In this document: positions 7,750 to 16,679 of the stretch, in pieces
How positions within the stretch are numbered: the stretch's first letter is position 1
Layout: the number at the start of each line of letters is the position of its first letter
Source of the DNA: Natrarchaeobius halalkaliphilus
GTDB taxonomy: Archaea; Halobacteriota; Halobacteria; Halobacteriales; Natrialbaceae
Length of the DNA: 64,000 nucleotides
Reading direction: 5' to 3'
Assembly: GCF_003841485.1 (NCBI RefSeq)
Contig: NZ_REFY01000002.1
Location: forward strand, 558,001 to 622,000
Notes under the pieces: generated by a model
Told to the model about the DNA's origin: nothing
The model's input: only the letters and a program-made list of their open reading frames with translations
Databases searched by the model: none
Program-made: the position numbers and the translations under genes

Positions 7750-8841
7750 ATGACGATATCCACAGCAACTCGACGAACGTTCATGCAGGCGGCAGGCGCA
7801 ACCGGTGCCGTCGCAGTCGCGGGCTGTCTCACCGGTGAACGCGTCGAAAACGATCCGGAGCCGGAAGCGAGCGACGCCGACGAGGGACTTCGACCGGCGG
7901 AGGCGGTCGACGTCGACCGCATCGGTGCGGATCCGGCGGACGTACCGCCCCCTGTCGACTGGAACGAACCGCGAACCCACGAGTTCACCCTCGAGACGGT
8001 CGAGGTGACGGCCGAGATCGAACCGGGCGTGACCGTGGAGTACATGACTTACGAGGGACAGATTCCGGGTCCGATGATTCGGGTTCGGGAAGGAGACACG
8101 ATCGACCTCACGTTCGAGGTTCCGGACGATCTCAACAGGACCGTCCACAACGTGGACTTCCACGCGGTCTACGGCCCCGGCGGCGGTGCAGAGGCGACGA
8201 CGATCAGACCCGGTGACGAACCGGCCAGACTCCAGTTCGAAACGAGGTATCCCGGAGTCCACATCTACCACTGTGCCGTCCCGGCGATGGATCAGCACAT
8301 CAGCCTGGGAATGTTCGGGGCGATCCTCGTCGAGCCGAAAGATGGTCTCCCCGAAGTCGACCGCGAGTTCTACTTCGGCCAGCACGAACTGTACACCGAC
8401 GGTGAGATGGGCGAGGAGGGACACCACCACTTCGACTTCGACGCCTCGGCCGACGAGGAGCCGACGTACGTCCTCCTGAACGGCGAGGCGTACGGCTTCA
8501 CCGAGGACGGCCAGCACGGCCCCGTCGAGGCCGAAGTCGGGGAAACCGTCCGGGTCTACTTCGCCAACGGCGGCCCCAACTTCACCAGCGCGTGGCACCC
8601 GATCGGCAACGTCTGGTCGCGGCTCTACCGCGACGGCGACCTGCTGACGGAGCCGGCCAGATACGTCGAGACGTCCCCCATCGCACCCGGGACCGTCGTG
8701 GCGGGCGAGATGGAACTCCCCGTCCCGGGTCCGATCAAAATCGTCGACCACGCACTCTCGAGAGTGGTCCACAGGGGCGCACTCGCGACGATCGACGTCG
8801 AGGGCGAGCCGAACCCCGACGTCTACGACGAAGATCCGTGA
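7750..8841 (+). CDS. nirK: copper-containing nitrite reductase, Tat lipoprotein
   Basis: 363 residues; reduces nitrite to NO on the outer face of the membrane. The ATG at 7750 places TRRTFMQAAG at residues 7-16, a Tat signal followed by the lipobox VAGC, so export as a lipid-anchored protein is likely. Type 1 copper ligands: His of HNVDFH, Cys of YHCAV, His of DQHIS and Met of LGMFG. Type 2 ligands: second His of HNVDFH, His of YHC, and a C-terminal His (VDHALSR). Catalytic Asp lies in HNVDFH and catalytic His in AWHPIG. Cys and His of the type 1 site are separated by seven residues, as in AniA-like class II enzymes. It is transcribed away from the HTH_10 regulator. Confidence 0.95.
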   Translation: MTISTATRRTFMQAAGATGAVAVAGCLTGERVENDPEPEASDADEGLRPAEAVDVDRIGADPADVPPPVDWNEPRTHEFTLETVEVTAEIEPGVTVEYMTYEGQIPGPMIRVREGDTIDLTFEVPDDLNRTVHNVDFHAVYGPGGGAEATTIRPGDEPARLQFETRYPGVHIYHCAVPAMDQHISLGMFGAILVEPKDGLPEVDREFYFGQHELYTDGEMGEEGHHHFDFDASADEEPTYVLLNGEAYGFTEDGQHGPVEAEVGETVRVYFANGGPNFTSAWHPIGNVWSRLYRDGDLLTEPARYVETSPIAPGTVVAGEMELPVPGPIKIVDHALSRVVHRGALATIDVEGEPNPDVYDEDP

Positions 8842-9036
8842 TCCGTCGGTACCCGCCACCGCGACGCGTCCCGTTTGAACGTCGGTTCTGGAATTTCTCC
8901 GCACCGACCCGTCGCGAACGGTTGCCGAACCGCGCCGGCCGACGACGACGGCTCGTCTGCCGTCGACGGTCACTCACTTCGCTCCTACGAGCCGACGTGA
9001 GAGCGACGGCGCTCTGGCTCGCGAGCGACCGCCTCA

Positions 9037-9116
9037 TACGGTTTACTGTAAATCATTGCCGGCGCACCCGCGACCCGGGCGGCGGGTGCGCCGGTAAATC
9101 GTTGCAGTAATCCGTA
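9037..9116. repeat. 80-bp hairpin element, copy 1
   Basis: An element bounded by TACGG and CCGTA with layout 20-nt arm, 15-bp stem, 10-nt loop, 15-bp stem, 20-nt arm. The inner stem includes CCGGCGCACCCGC pairing with its exact complement. TCA triplets (TGA on the minus strand) flank both ends; the right one, 9117-9119, is the stop codon of the small gene at 9117-9308. The interior is nearly identical to copy 2 at 43034. It lies between nirK and that convergent gene. Confidence 0.85.
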
Positions 9117-9308
9117 TCACGTCCAGACGCGCAGGCAATCGTTCGAGCAGAAGTGGAGATCGACCTGCTCGTCCGACCCATCGTCGACGTACGTCCGGAG
9201 CGTGTAGGCGATCTCGTCGTCTGACTCGCAGTTGTCGCACGTGGCGGCGACGCACTCGCCGCGATCCGCGCGGACGGTCGTATCGGCGTACATATCGATC
9301 GAGGGCAC
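9117..9308 (-). CDS. small Cys-rich probable zinc-binding protein
   Basis: 63 residues with CDNC near residue 24 and CSNDC near residue 54, four cysteines well placed for one zinc site. Small proteins of this layout are common and uncharacterised in haloarchaea. Its TGA stop is shared with the border of hairpin element copy 1, so the element begins immediately after the coding sequence. No operon partner: nirK ends about 275 bases away on the opposite strand. Confidence 0.8.
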   Translation of the reverse strand: MPSIDMYADTTVRADRGECVAATCDNCESDDEIAYTLRTYVDDGSDEQVDLHFCSNDCLRVWT

Positions 9309-9450
9309 CGACTACCCTCTTCAGTATGCTCCGGTTAGAACGATTCAGCGCAAAGAAAGGCGAGATTAATGCGGATCGATACTCCCGACGGATCGCCACA
9401 GTCGAGAGCGTCTTTCGAGTGTCGCGAAACCGGCGGACAGCGGTCCGTAA

Positions 9451-10428
9451 TCAGGCCGGCGCGCCGCCTTCCGCCTCGAGAAGTTCGTGATACCGGTTTC
9501 GAATAGTGACTTCGGAGATGCTCGCGACGTCGCTGACCTCGTTCTGGGTGACCTTCTCGTTGGTCAACAGCGCGGCGGCGTAGACGGCGGCCGCGGCGAG
9601 GCCGACCGGTGATTTACCGCTGTGTATCCCTTCCTCTTTGGCCGTCTTGAGCAGCGTTCTGGCACGCCGTTCGGTCTCGTCGGAGAGCTCGAGATCGCTC
9701 GCGAATCGGGGCACGTAGCTTTCCGGATCGGCGGGTTTGACCTCGAGGCCGAGTTCGCGGATCACGTACCGGTAGGTGCGAGCGATTTCGTCCTTCTCGA
9801 CGCGGGAGACGGCCGAGATCTCGTCGAGACTTCGCGGAGTGCCGGCCTGGCGGGCGGCGGCGTACAGCGACGACGTCGCCACCCCCTCGATCGACCGGCC
9901 GGGAAGCAGGTCCTCCTCGAGGGCGCGGCGGTAGATGACGCTGGCAGTTTCGCGGACGTTCTCGGGGAGGCCGAGCGCGCTGGCCATGCGGTCGATCTCG
10001 CCGAGCGCCTGTTTGAGGTTGCGCTCTTTGCTATCGCGAGTTCGGAAGCGCTCGTTCCAGGTGCGCAGGCGCTGCATCTTCTGGCGCTGGCGGCTCGAGA
10101 GGGACTTGCCGTAGGCGTCTTTGTCCTGCCAGCCGATGTTGGTCGAGAGCCCCTGATCGTGCATCATGTTGGTGGTGGGAGCACCGACGCGGCTCTTGCT
10201 GTCCTTTTCGGCGGAGTCGAAGGCGCGCCACTCGGGGCCGCGATCGATCTCGTCTTCGTCGACGACGAGGCCACACTCGACACAGACGGTTTCGCCGTGT
10301 TCGTCGTCGCTGATTACGCGACCGCCACACTCGGGGCAGCGCTCGCGTTCGTCGGCCTCCTCGAGCGATTCCTCTCGCTCGGTCTCGCGGCGCTCGTCGC
10401 TGTGCGTTCGGATCGTAGAGTCGGTCAT
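9451..10428 (-). CDS. tfb: transcription initiation factor IIB (TFB), copy 1
   Basis: About 325 residues. N-terminal zinc ribbon CPECGG...CVECGL, B-finger/linker with GPEWRAF and SRVGAPTT, then two cyclin-like repeats (about 130-320) ending with an HTH that includes [15 protein letters not shown] binds TBP-TATA and BRE and recruits RNA polymerase. The ATG at 10428 was preferred over an in-frame extension to 10509, because the extra residues precede the usual acidic N-terminus. Haloarchaea carry several TFBs with distinct promoter preferences; another lies at 18496-19458. Confidence 0.95.
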   Translation of the reverse strand: MTDSTIRTHSDERRETEREESLEEADERERCPECGGRVISDDEHGETVCVECGLVVDEDEIDRGPEWRAFDSAEKDSKSRVGAPTTNMMHDQGLSTNIGWQDKDAYGKSLSSRQRQKMQRLRTWNERFRTRDSKERNLKQALGEIDRMASALGLPENVRETASVIYRRALEEDLLPGRSIEGVATSSLYAAARQAGTPRSLDEISAVSRVEKDEIARTYRYVIRELGLEVKPADPESYVPRFASDLELSDETERRARTLLKTAKEEGIHSGKSPVGLAAAAVYAAALLTNEKVTQNEVSDVASISEVTIRNRYHELLEAEGGAPA

Positions 10429-10631
10429 TGTGTTGGAACTGATCGAAGGACGGTGGAAAACGTTCTCGCGTGTATACTGTATAATGGGTCGGCAATCACT
10501 TAAAAACACGGGTCGAATAACGGGCGAAAACGGAGTTCGCCCGGAGGAACGAATCGATACGACAGGAACGCAGGCGTTCTCCCGACCGGTATATCGAAAC
10601 CCTTACTCTCCGGAGGCCGGTCCGAACAGGT

Positions 10632-10910
10632 ATGAGCGACGACGCCGTCAGTCCCGAGGAGGTCCGCCACGTCGCGGAGCTGGCTCGTGTCGACCTCGCG
10701 GACGACGAGGTCGACCAGTTCACCCGGCAGTTCGCGGACATCCTCGAGTACTTCGATACGCTGGACGAGGTACCGGAAATCGACCGTGACGCCGACCTCG
10801 TGAACGTCATGCGACCCGACGAGGAACGCGATTCGTTCGAAAGCGACGCGGCGCTTCGGAACGCGCCCGAAACCGAAGACGGCTACTTCAAAGGACCGAA
10901 CGTCTCCTGA
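10632..10910 (+). CDS. gatC: Asp-tRNA(Asn)/Glu-tRNA(Gln) amidotransferase subunit C
   Basis: 92 residues. It has the GatC signature: an N-terminal VRHVAELARVDLADDEV helix, FADILEYFDTLDEV, and a C-terminal belt ending in DGYFKGPNVS. GatC stabilises GatA and helps couple it to GatB in making Asn-tRNA or Gln-tRNA by transamidation. It is directly upstream of gatA with a two-base gap. No gatB is present in the window. Confidence 0.95.
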   Translation: MSDDAVSPEEVRHVAELARVDLADDEVDQFTRQFADILEYFDTLDEVPEIDRDADLVNVMRPDEERDSFESDAALRNAPETEDGYFKGPNVS

Positions 10911-10912
10911 TC

Positions 10913-12190
10913 ATGTCGAATATTTTCATCACCGAGGAGACGATCGAAGGGGCCGCCGACGGTCCCCTCGCGGGCCGAACAGTCGCCGTCAAGGACAACA
11001 TCTCGACCGCCGACGTCCGGACGACCTGTGGCTCGACGATGCTCGAGGAGTACGTCCCGCCCTACGATGCAACCGTCGTCTCGCGGATCAAAGACGCCGG
11101 CGCGACGATCGTGGGCAAGGCCAATATGGACGAGTTCGGGATGGGGACGACGACCGAAACGTCCGCGTTCGGAGCGACGGACAACCCGACCGCGCCCGGC
11201 CACGTTCCGGGTGGCTCTTCGGGCGGCTCTGCGGCGGCGGTCGCCGCCGACGAGGCGGATCTCGCACTCGGCTCAGACACCGGCGGATCGGTTCGCTGCC
11301 CGGCCGCATTCTGTGGCGTCGTCGGCATCAAACCGACCTACGGGCTCGTTTCGCGATACGGACTCGTCGCCTACGCCAACAGCCTGGAGCAGATCGGTCC
11401 CTTCGGAGAGACCGTCGAGGACGCCGCCGCGTTGCTCGACGTGATCGCGGGACCGGACGACCGCGATGGGACGACCCGCGAGCCACCGGGGAGTTCAGAG
11501 CGCCCGACGAGCTACGCCGACGCCGCAACGGGCGACGTCGACGGGCTCTCGATCGGCGTCCCCACCGAGCTACTCGAAGGTGCCGACGACGGCGTTCTCG
11601 AGACGTTCTGGGACGCGATCGGTGAACTCGAGACCCGCGGCGCGAAGTACCACGAGGTGTCGCTGCCGTCGGTCGAACACGCCGTCGAGGCCTACTACGT
11701 GATCGCGATGTCGGAAGCCTCCTCGAACCTCGCGCGGTTTGACGGCGTCCGCTACGGTCACTCGGGCGGCTACGACGGCAACTGGAACGAGGCGTTCGCC
11801 GCGGCTCGGCGGGAGGGATTTGGCGACGAGGTCAAACGACGCATCCTGCTCGGCACGTACGCCCTGTCGGCGGGCTACCACGACAAGTACTACAAGAAAG
11901 CACAGGACGCTCGCGCCTGGGTCAAACAGGACTTCGACGAGGCGCTGTCCGAGGCCGACGTGCTCGCGTCACCGACGATGCCCGTGCCGCCGTTCGAACT
12001 CGGAGAGAGCCTCGACGATCCGCTCCAGATGTATCTGGCGGACGCGAACACCGTCCCGGTCAACCTCGCGGACCTGCCCGCGATTTCGGTCCCCGCGGGC
12101 GAGACCGACGGTCTTCCCGTCGGACTTCAGCTGGTCGGTCCGTCGTTCGGCGAAGAGCGCCTCGTGCGTGTCGCAAGCGCACTGTCCTGA
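10913..12190 (+). CDS. gatA: Asp-tRNA(Asn)/Glu-tRNA(Gln) amidotransferase subunit A
   Basis: 425 residues, amidase-signature family. The Ser-cisSer-Lys triad is visible: Lys in VAVKDN (about residue 28), and the Ser pair in GGSSGGSAAAV followed by GSDTGGSVRCPAAFCG (about 100-140). It hydrolyses glutamine and delivers ammonia to GatB for amidation of mischarged tRNA. It forms a two-gene operon with gatC. The length is slightly shorter than bacterial GatA, as usual for haloarchaea. Confidence 0.96.
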   Translation: MSNIFITEETIEGAADGPLAGRTVAVKDNISTADVRTTCGSTMLEEYVPPYDATVVSRIKDAGATIVGKANMDEFGMGTTTETSAFGATDNPTAPGHVPGGSSGGSAAAVAADEADLALGSDTGGSVRCPAAFCGVVGIKPTYGLVSRYGLVAYANSLEQIGPFGETVEDAAALLDVIAGPDDRDGTTREPPGSSERPTSYADAATGDVDGLSIGVPTELLEGADDGVLETFWDAIGELETRGAKYHEVSLPSVEHAVEAYYVIAMSEASSNLARFDGVRYGHSGGYDGNWNEAFAAARREGFGDEVKRRILLGTYALSAGYHDKYYKKAQDARAWVKQDFDEALSEADVLASPTMPVPPFELGESLDDPLQMYLADANTVPVNLADLPAISVPAGETDGLPVGLQLVGPSFGEERLVRVASALS

Positions 12191-12337
12191 CTCGACGAGC
12201 GCGGACCGTCGGTCGAACCGAACTGCAACGGAGCCGGTTAAAAACTCGTTCGGGAGCTCACGCGATGCCGTAACGATTTTCCGGCGGGACCGCAGGCGTA
12301 TCGCGGTTGTGCCGGTACTGACGCACAGCAGACCGCA

Positions 12338-12697
12338 TCACTCCTCGTAGGCGAGATTCATGATCCACTGCGAGAAGGCGTCGCTGTTCGGATCGACCTC
12401 CTCTTCCCCGATGAACGGCGAGAGCATATCCCCTGCCATCAAGAGCGTGAACTCGAGGTCTCGGGCCGTCGGCGTAATGTAGTAGGTGTTGTGTCCGTCG
12501 TAGACCGTGTCCTCGCGGTCGACCAGATCCTTTTCGACCAGCGATTCGACGATCCGACTGCCTTTGCGCGAGGAGACGTCGAGTTCCTTCCAGAAGTCGC
12601 TCTGGTGGATACCGCCGGTTTCGCGGACGAGTTCGAGTCCGTTCCACTCGTCGTCGGAGAGTTCCGCTTCGGCTGCGGTAACGCTCACGGAGACCAC
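12338..12697 (-). CDS. winged-helix regulator, MarR-like
   Basis: 119 residues: a winged helix (about 18-80: GIHQSDFWKELDVSSRKGSRIVESLVEKDLVDRED) with a following wing (TYYITPTARDLEF). The short C-terminal tail may dimerise. Such small HTH proteins are frequent in haloarchaea; the target is unknown. The start is a GTG at 12697; a second GTG lies a few codons in. It is not in an operon. Confidence 0.8.
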   Translation of the reverse strand: MVSVSVTAAEAELSDDEWNGLELVRETGGIHQSDFWKELDVSSRKGSRIVESLVEKDLVDREDTVYDGHNTYYITPTARDLEFTLLMAGDMLSPFIGEEEVDPNSDAFSQWIMNLAYEE

Positions 12698-12760
12698 CTC
12701 GCCATGCTCGCCGCTAGGGGCAGGAGTGCGTCCATGTGCGTATGAGAGAGTGCGAGCCGC

Positions 12761-13552
12761 TTAAATGTGCCCTTCGACGTCACCGTCGGCATCAGAACCG
12801 GCGGAATCGGTCGGTGATCGAACGCCTTCGTAGCTGGTTCGACAGGGCGGACCCGGTGCGAACCGGTACGTCGACGTCCCGCCGAGTGCGATCAGCGACG
12901 AAGACCGCGTTCCGAACCCGTCCTCGTGGAGACAGACGCCGTACTCGTGATCAGCGAGGACGGAGCCGGCCCGCTCGAGCCAGGCCTCGACCGGCTCGCC
13001 GGGATCCGTGGTATCGACCGAGAGAGCGCGTCGCACCCGGCGAGCGTTTCGAGCCTGCTCGCGGGCCGCATCGGGCCGGCTCGGTGGGACGACGACCTCG
13101 TCATCGACGGCGGCGTTGACCACGACGTGAACGCCGGGATCGAACGCCGTTCGGTCCAGGTGGCCGTCCCACCGGTAGCAGACCGCGTCCTCGGCGTCAG
13201 CGATGACGAGATTGAACGCGTCGTACTCGTCGGCGGCGACCGCGTCGGAGAGCACCGCGTTCGCAGCCAGGACCGATTCGGCCTCGAGAACGTCCGCGAC
13301 GAGCAGGCCGCGCGAGCGCTCGCCGGCGAGATCCGCGTCGGTCCAGCCGTTGGTGATCCCCGCGAAGACGCCGAACTCGTTGTAGCCGATCCAGGTGCCG
13401 CCGGCGGCCGCGTCCGTCGGCGCGACGACGAGCGGGTCCGTCCGGTAGACGGCGGGTGGAAGCGAGTCGCGCTCGAGCGCCTCGTCCCGGTTCGCTGCGA
13501 CTGCCACCGGTGCGTCCTCGAAGACCTGCCAGGCGAGAGTGAGGGTGCACAC
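12761..13552 (-). CDS. NRDE-family protein (TANGO2-like)
   Basis: 263 residues from the GTG at 13552, chosen because it puts Cys at position 2 (VCTLTLAW). Members of this NRDE/TANGO2-like family start with Met-Cys, and the Cys is thought to be an N-terminal nucleophile. The namesake NRDE motif is present in VAANRDEALER (about residue 20-30), and GGTWIGYNEFGVFAGITN is the second conserved block. The biochemical role is unknown; animal TANGO2 is linked to heme or lipid handling. It is separate from its neighbours. Confidence 0.88.
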   Translation of the reverse strand: MCTLTLAWQVFEDAPVAVAANRDEALERDSLPPAVYRTDPLVVAPTDAAAGGTWIGYNEFGVFAGITNGWTDADLAGERSRGLLVADVLEAESVLAANAVLSDAVAADEYDAFNLVIADAEDAVCYRWDGHLDRTAFDPGVHVVVNAAVDDEVVVPPSRPDAAREQARNARRVRRALSVDTTDPGEPVEAWLERAGSVLADHEYGVCLHEDGFGTRSSSLIALGGTSTYRFAPGPPCRTSYEGVRSPTDSAGSDADGDVEGHI

Positions 13553-13603
13553 GATCGAAGAAAGCGGTTCCAGCACCTTAACACCGATTCTCACAGGACC
13601 GTC

Positions 13604-14020
13604 TCACCCCTTGACGGTGATCGTCACCGTCAGGTCCGCCCCGTCGGCGAGCGCCTCCACGAGGTCGCGATCGAACCCCTCGGCTGCGAACGCCGCCTCG
13701 AGCAGGATCGTCCGCTCGTCGACGTGCTCGCTCGTCCGGCCGACGGCGCTGCGGTCGCTCTCGAACGCGAGATCGGGATCGCCCCGTCCCTCGACCGAGT
13801 CTCGGTGGCCGTCCGCCTCGAGCGTGACGGCGATCGTCGCGTCGGCGTTCCGACACGCCCGGACGAACGCGGGGTCGAAATCGGCGGGTGCGCGGTCGGC
13901 GTCGATCGCGAGGATGCAGTCGCCGGCCGGGGTGAGATAGTCGTCGGTGGTCACTTCGAAGGTGCTCGCGTGCGCCGCGCTGACGTGTTCGTGTCCTCGA
14001 GCGTGGATGACTTCCTCCAT
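13604..14020 (-). CDS. DUF371 family protein
   Basis: 138 residues. It matches the archaeal DUF371 pattern: MEEVIHARGHEHVSAAHASTFEVTTDDYLTPAGDCILAI at the start, with conserved GH, H-TT-E and GDCI elements, and a C-terminal TVTITVKG. The family is archaeal and uncharacterised. It ends 51 bases upstream of the NRDE gene on the same strand, so co-transcription is possible. Confidence 0.85.
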   Translation of the reverse strand: MEEVIHARGHEHVSAAHASTFEVTTDDYLTPAGDCILAIDADRAPADFDPAFVRACRNADATIAVTLEADGHRDSVEGRGDPDLAFESDRSAVGRTSEHVDERTILLEAAFAAEGFDRDLVEALADGADLTVTITVKG

Positions 14021-14227
14021 GCGACGTCGGTACGTTCCCGGGGGGAAAACGGACTCGGATCGGAGACGATCCGCGCTGACGGTCGGTCGACGTCGCTCGA
14101 GGACGACAGCCGTGACGCTGCACTCGAAGACGGATTCGATTCGAACGACGCGGCGGAAAGACGTCCCGCTAGGTACGCCGGAGGGCGAACCGTCCGCGAC
14201 GTTCTGAGTGGAGCCGCCGAACCGACG

Positions 14228-15571
14228 TCACACCAGACTTGCGCCGTCGAACTCGCCACGGCTGTACTCGACGTCCATCAGGTCGAGGATCGTGGGCGCG
14301 ATGTCGAAGAGATCCGCGTCGTCGATGGAGGCATCCGGATGGTCGATGTACAGCGCGGTGTCGTCGAAGCTGTGCATTCCGTTTCGCGGTCCGGTGTCGA
14401 ACACCGTGGAGTCGGCCTTGAATCCGGATTTGAGGTCGAAGCCGTGGGTCGGGATGGCGACCAGATCCGGCGCGATATCGTCGTGATCGCCCCGGAACGC
14501 CGCCTCCTTCTCGACGACGCGTTCGACGACGTTTCGTCCGTCCGGTCCCTCGAGCGCCTCGAGATCGGCTTTGAGTTCGTCGCGGACGTCGTCGTACTCG
14601 TCTTCCGGGACCGAACCCCGCGGTTCGCGTCCCTCGAGGTTGATGTAGAATCGACCGGGGATGAACGAGTATGCCTTCGTCTCGGTCGCGATGTCTCCGA
14701 GTTCCTCGGGTTCGTCGGTCTCGAACGAGAGCCAGCCCTCCTCGCGGAGCCACTCGTTGAAGTGGACCTCGTAGTCGAGGCTGGTAAAGCCGTGATCGGA
14801 GGCGACAATCAGCGTGACGTCCTCGGGGAGCGCCTCGCGAATGCGGCCGATGTAGTCGTCGACGGTTCGGTAGAACTCGATGAACTCCGCTCTGTACTCG
14901 CCGTCGCGCTCGTAGTCCTTAAACAGGAAGTGATTGACCCGGTCGGTCGTCATGAAGACGCCGAAAAAGAGGTCCCAGTCGTCCTCCTCGATGTAGTGTT
15001 CGAACGCCTCGTAGCGGGCGTCGATGGTGGCGTGGGCGTCCTCGATGAACGCCGATTTGTCGTCCTGGTGGCCGAGTTTCGGGTTGACGTCGATGCGATA
15101 GTCGATCGACTCGAGATAGTCGCGAACGTCGTCCGGATAGGCGGCCTTGTCGAGGCCGGGAGAGAGAAAGCCGGAGACCATCCGCTGGACGCTCCGTTGT
15201 GGCGGGAAGGTAACGGGAACGTTCATCACCGTCGCCCGACGGCCGTCTTCGTGGACCCGGTCCCAGACTCGATCGGCCTGGACCTCTTGGCCCATCGGGA
15301 CGTACGTATCGTAGGTGCCGGCTTCCCGATCCTGAAAGCCGTAGACGCCCGTTTCGCCTGGGTTTGTCCCGGTGGTTAGCGACGGCCAGCAGGCGCTCGA
15401 TTCGGGAGGGACGATACTCGAGATCTCGCTTGCGGTTCCGTCTGCGGCGATCGCAGCGAAGTTCGGAAACAGTTCTTCGTGTTCCGATAAGAGACTGAAC
15501 GGCACGCCGTCAACCCCGATAAAGGCAACCCGTGGGTTTCCGTCGCCCCGCAGTCGATCGAACAGACCCAT
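14228..15571 (-). CDS. alkaline-phosphatase-superfamily phosphodiesterase
   Basis: 447 residues from the ATG at 15571 (MGLFDRLRG); a long upstream in-frame extension is not protein-like. Metal and nucleophile sites of the type I phosphodiesterase/nucleotide pyrophosphatase group are visible: FIGVDGVPF (first Asp), SSACWPSLTTGTNPGETG with the probable Thr/Ser nucleophile, ASDHGFT (Asp-His pair) and a late NGMHSFDDT His. No signal peptide, so it is probably cytosolic. The substrate is unknown; haloarchaeal members often lie near lipid or sulfo-sugar genes, but no such neighbour is present here. Confidence 0.88.
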   Translation of the reverse strand: MGLFDRLRGDGNPRVAFIGVDGVPFSLLSEHEELFPNFAAIAADGTASEISSIVPPESSACWPSLTTGTNPGETGVYGFQDREAGTYDTYVPMGQEVQADRVWDRVHEDGRRATVMNVPVTFPPQRSVQRMVSGFLSPGLDKAAYPDDVRDYLESIDYRIDVNPKLGHQDDKSAFIEDAHATIDARYEAFEHYIEEDDWDLFFGVFMTTDRVNHFLFKDYERDGEYRAEFIEFYRTVDDYIGRIREALPEDVTLIVASDHGFTSLDYEVHFNEWLREEGWLSFETDEPEELGDIATETKAYSFIPGRFYINLEGREPRGSVPEDEYDDVRDELKADLEALEGPDGRNVVERVVEKEAAFRGDHDDIAPDLVAIPTHGFDLKSGFKADSTVFDTGPRNGMHSFDDTALYIDHPDASIDDADLFDIAPTILDLMDVEYSRGEFDGASLV

Positions 15572-15665
15572 GGGCGGTCGTAGTTCGACCGCATACAAGA
15601 AGGTTCGTTTCGAGACACTGTTTTGAGAGACGCCGATTCGACCGGCGAACGGGCGCGAGAATGGA

Positions 15666-15797
15666 TCAATCCGTCCGCTCGCGACGCTCCGGATCGTAGT
15701 TGGTCGGAACGATCGTCGGGTGAGCCATCCCGACGCCGAATTCGACGCGGTCATCGATCTCGGTCGGCTCGTTGGCGGACGGTTGGGATGTCGCCAT
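15666..15797 (-). CDS. small hypothetical protein
   Basis: A 43-residue frame too short for ordinary calling: MATSQPSANEPTEIDD, then VEFGVGMAHPTIVPTNYDPE and a charged tail ending ERTD. The amino-acid make-up (acidic N-terminus, FGVGMAHPT core) and codon use resemble real haloarchaeal genes. It lies in the same orientation as, and just upstream of, the phosphodiesterase gene (95-base gap). No family recognised. Confidence 0.55.
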   Translation of the reverse strand: MATSQPSANEPTEIDDRVEFGVGMAHPTIVPTNYDPERRERTD

Positions 15798-15935
15798 GAC
15801 GTCTCGAGGTACGCCACGAACGCGGATAAAATTACTCATGCTCATAATGCATGAGTCCGAGCGGCCGAATTACTCCGGTGAATTCGTCCGCGGACGGGAG
15901 GGATGGTGGATCGTCATCCAGACAGGTTGGACGAG

Positions 15936-16469
15936 TTACTCGAAGTGTTCCTCGTAGAGGTCCTGTGCGTGTTCGATCGCGTCGTAGGCGGCCTGTTTGT
16001 CCTCCCAGCCGAGCGTTTCGACTTCCTTTCCGGCCTCGAGGTTTTTGTACGTCGAGAAGAACTCGTCGATCTCGTCGCGCCGTTGCTGTGGAATGTCCTC
16101 TAAGTCCTCGATGTGATCGTACCGCGGGTCCTCGATCGGGACGGCGATGACTTTGTCGTCCTGTTCGCCGTCGTCGTCCATCTTCATCAGTGCGACGGGG
16201 CGGGCCTCGATGACGCAGCCGGGGAACGTCTGGTCCTCGACGAGGACGAGCACGTCGAAAGGATCCTCGTCGTCGTAGTACGACCGCGGGAGAAAGCCGT
16301 AGTCGCTGGGATAGTGAACGTTGCTGTGGAGGACGCGATCGAGGACGACACCGGGAACGTCCTTATCGTACTCGTACTTGTTTCGCTCGCCTTTGAGACA
16401 CTCGACGACGGCGTAGATCTCTTCGGGCGGGTTCGGTCCAGTTTCGAGGTCTTCCCAGAGGTTGACCAT
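15936..16469 (-). CDS. ppa: inorganic pyrophosphatase, family I
   Basis: 177 residues from the ATG at 16469 (MVNLWEDLETGPNPPEEIYAVVE). Family I signature: the KYEYDK-like substrate loop (NKYEYDKD), YPSDYGFLPRSYYDDEDPFDVLVLV with the DxDPxD metal-binding Asp residues, and DPRYDHIEDLEDIP. It hydrolyses PPi to two phosphates and pulls biosynthetic reactions forward; soluble hexamer in the family. The in-frame start at 16496 adds nine residues and is less likely. Confidence 0.95.
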   Translation of the reverse strand: MVNLWEDLETGPNPPEEIYAVVECLKGERNKYEYDKDVPGVVLDRVLHSNVHYPSDYGFLPRSYYDDEDPFDVLVLVEDQTFPGCVIEARPVALMKMDDDGEQDDKVIAVPIEDPRYDHIEDLEDIPQQRRDEIDEFFSTYKNLEAGKEVETLGWEDKQAAYDAIEHAQDLYEEHFE

Positions 16470-16650
16470 TGTACCTGAATCTCGACGGTCGATCAAAAAG
16501 TACTTTCGTAATCACGTTTGAAGGTAAATTGACGGCTACCAGACAGCCGACAGACGCGAGCGTTAATCGTGATCGAAGTCGGTGCAACCGGCTCATCACT
16601 GCCGATTAGACGCCGTCTACACGACCGAAAGACCAAATAGTTGGCAAGTC

Positions 16651-16657
16651 TTAAATA
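16651..16657 (+). promoter_or_regulatory. TATA box of the PadR gene
   Basis: TTAAATA lies 23-29 bases before the ATG at 16680. That spacing implies a transcript starting at or next to the start codon (leaderless), the common haloarchaeal arrangement. Confidence 0.6.
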
Positions 16658-16679
16658 GTCTGGTGACATTTGAAGACGT

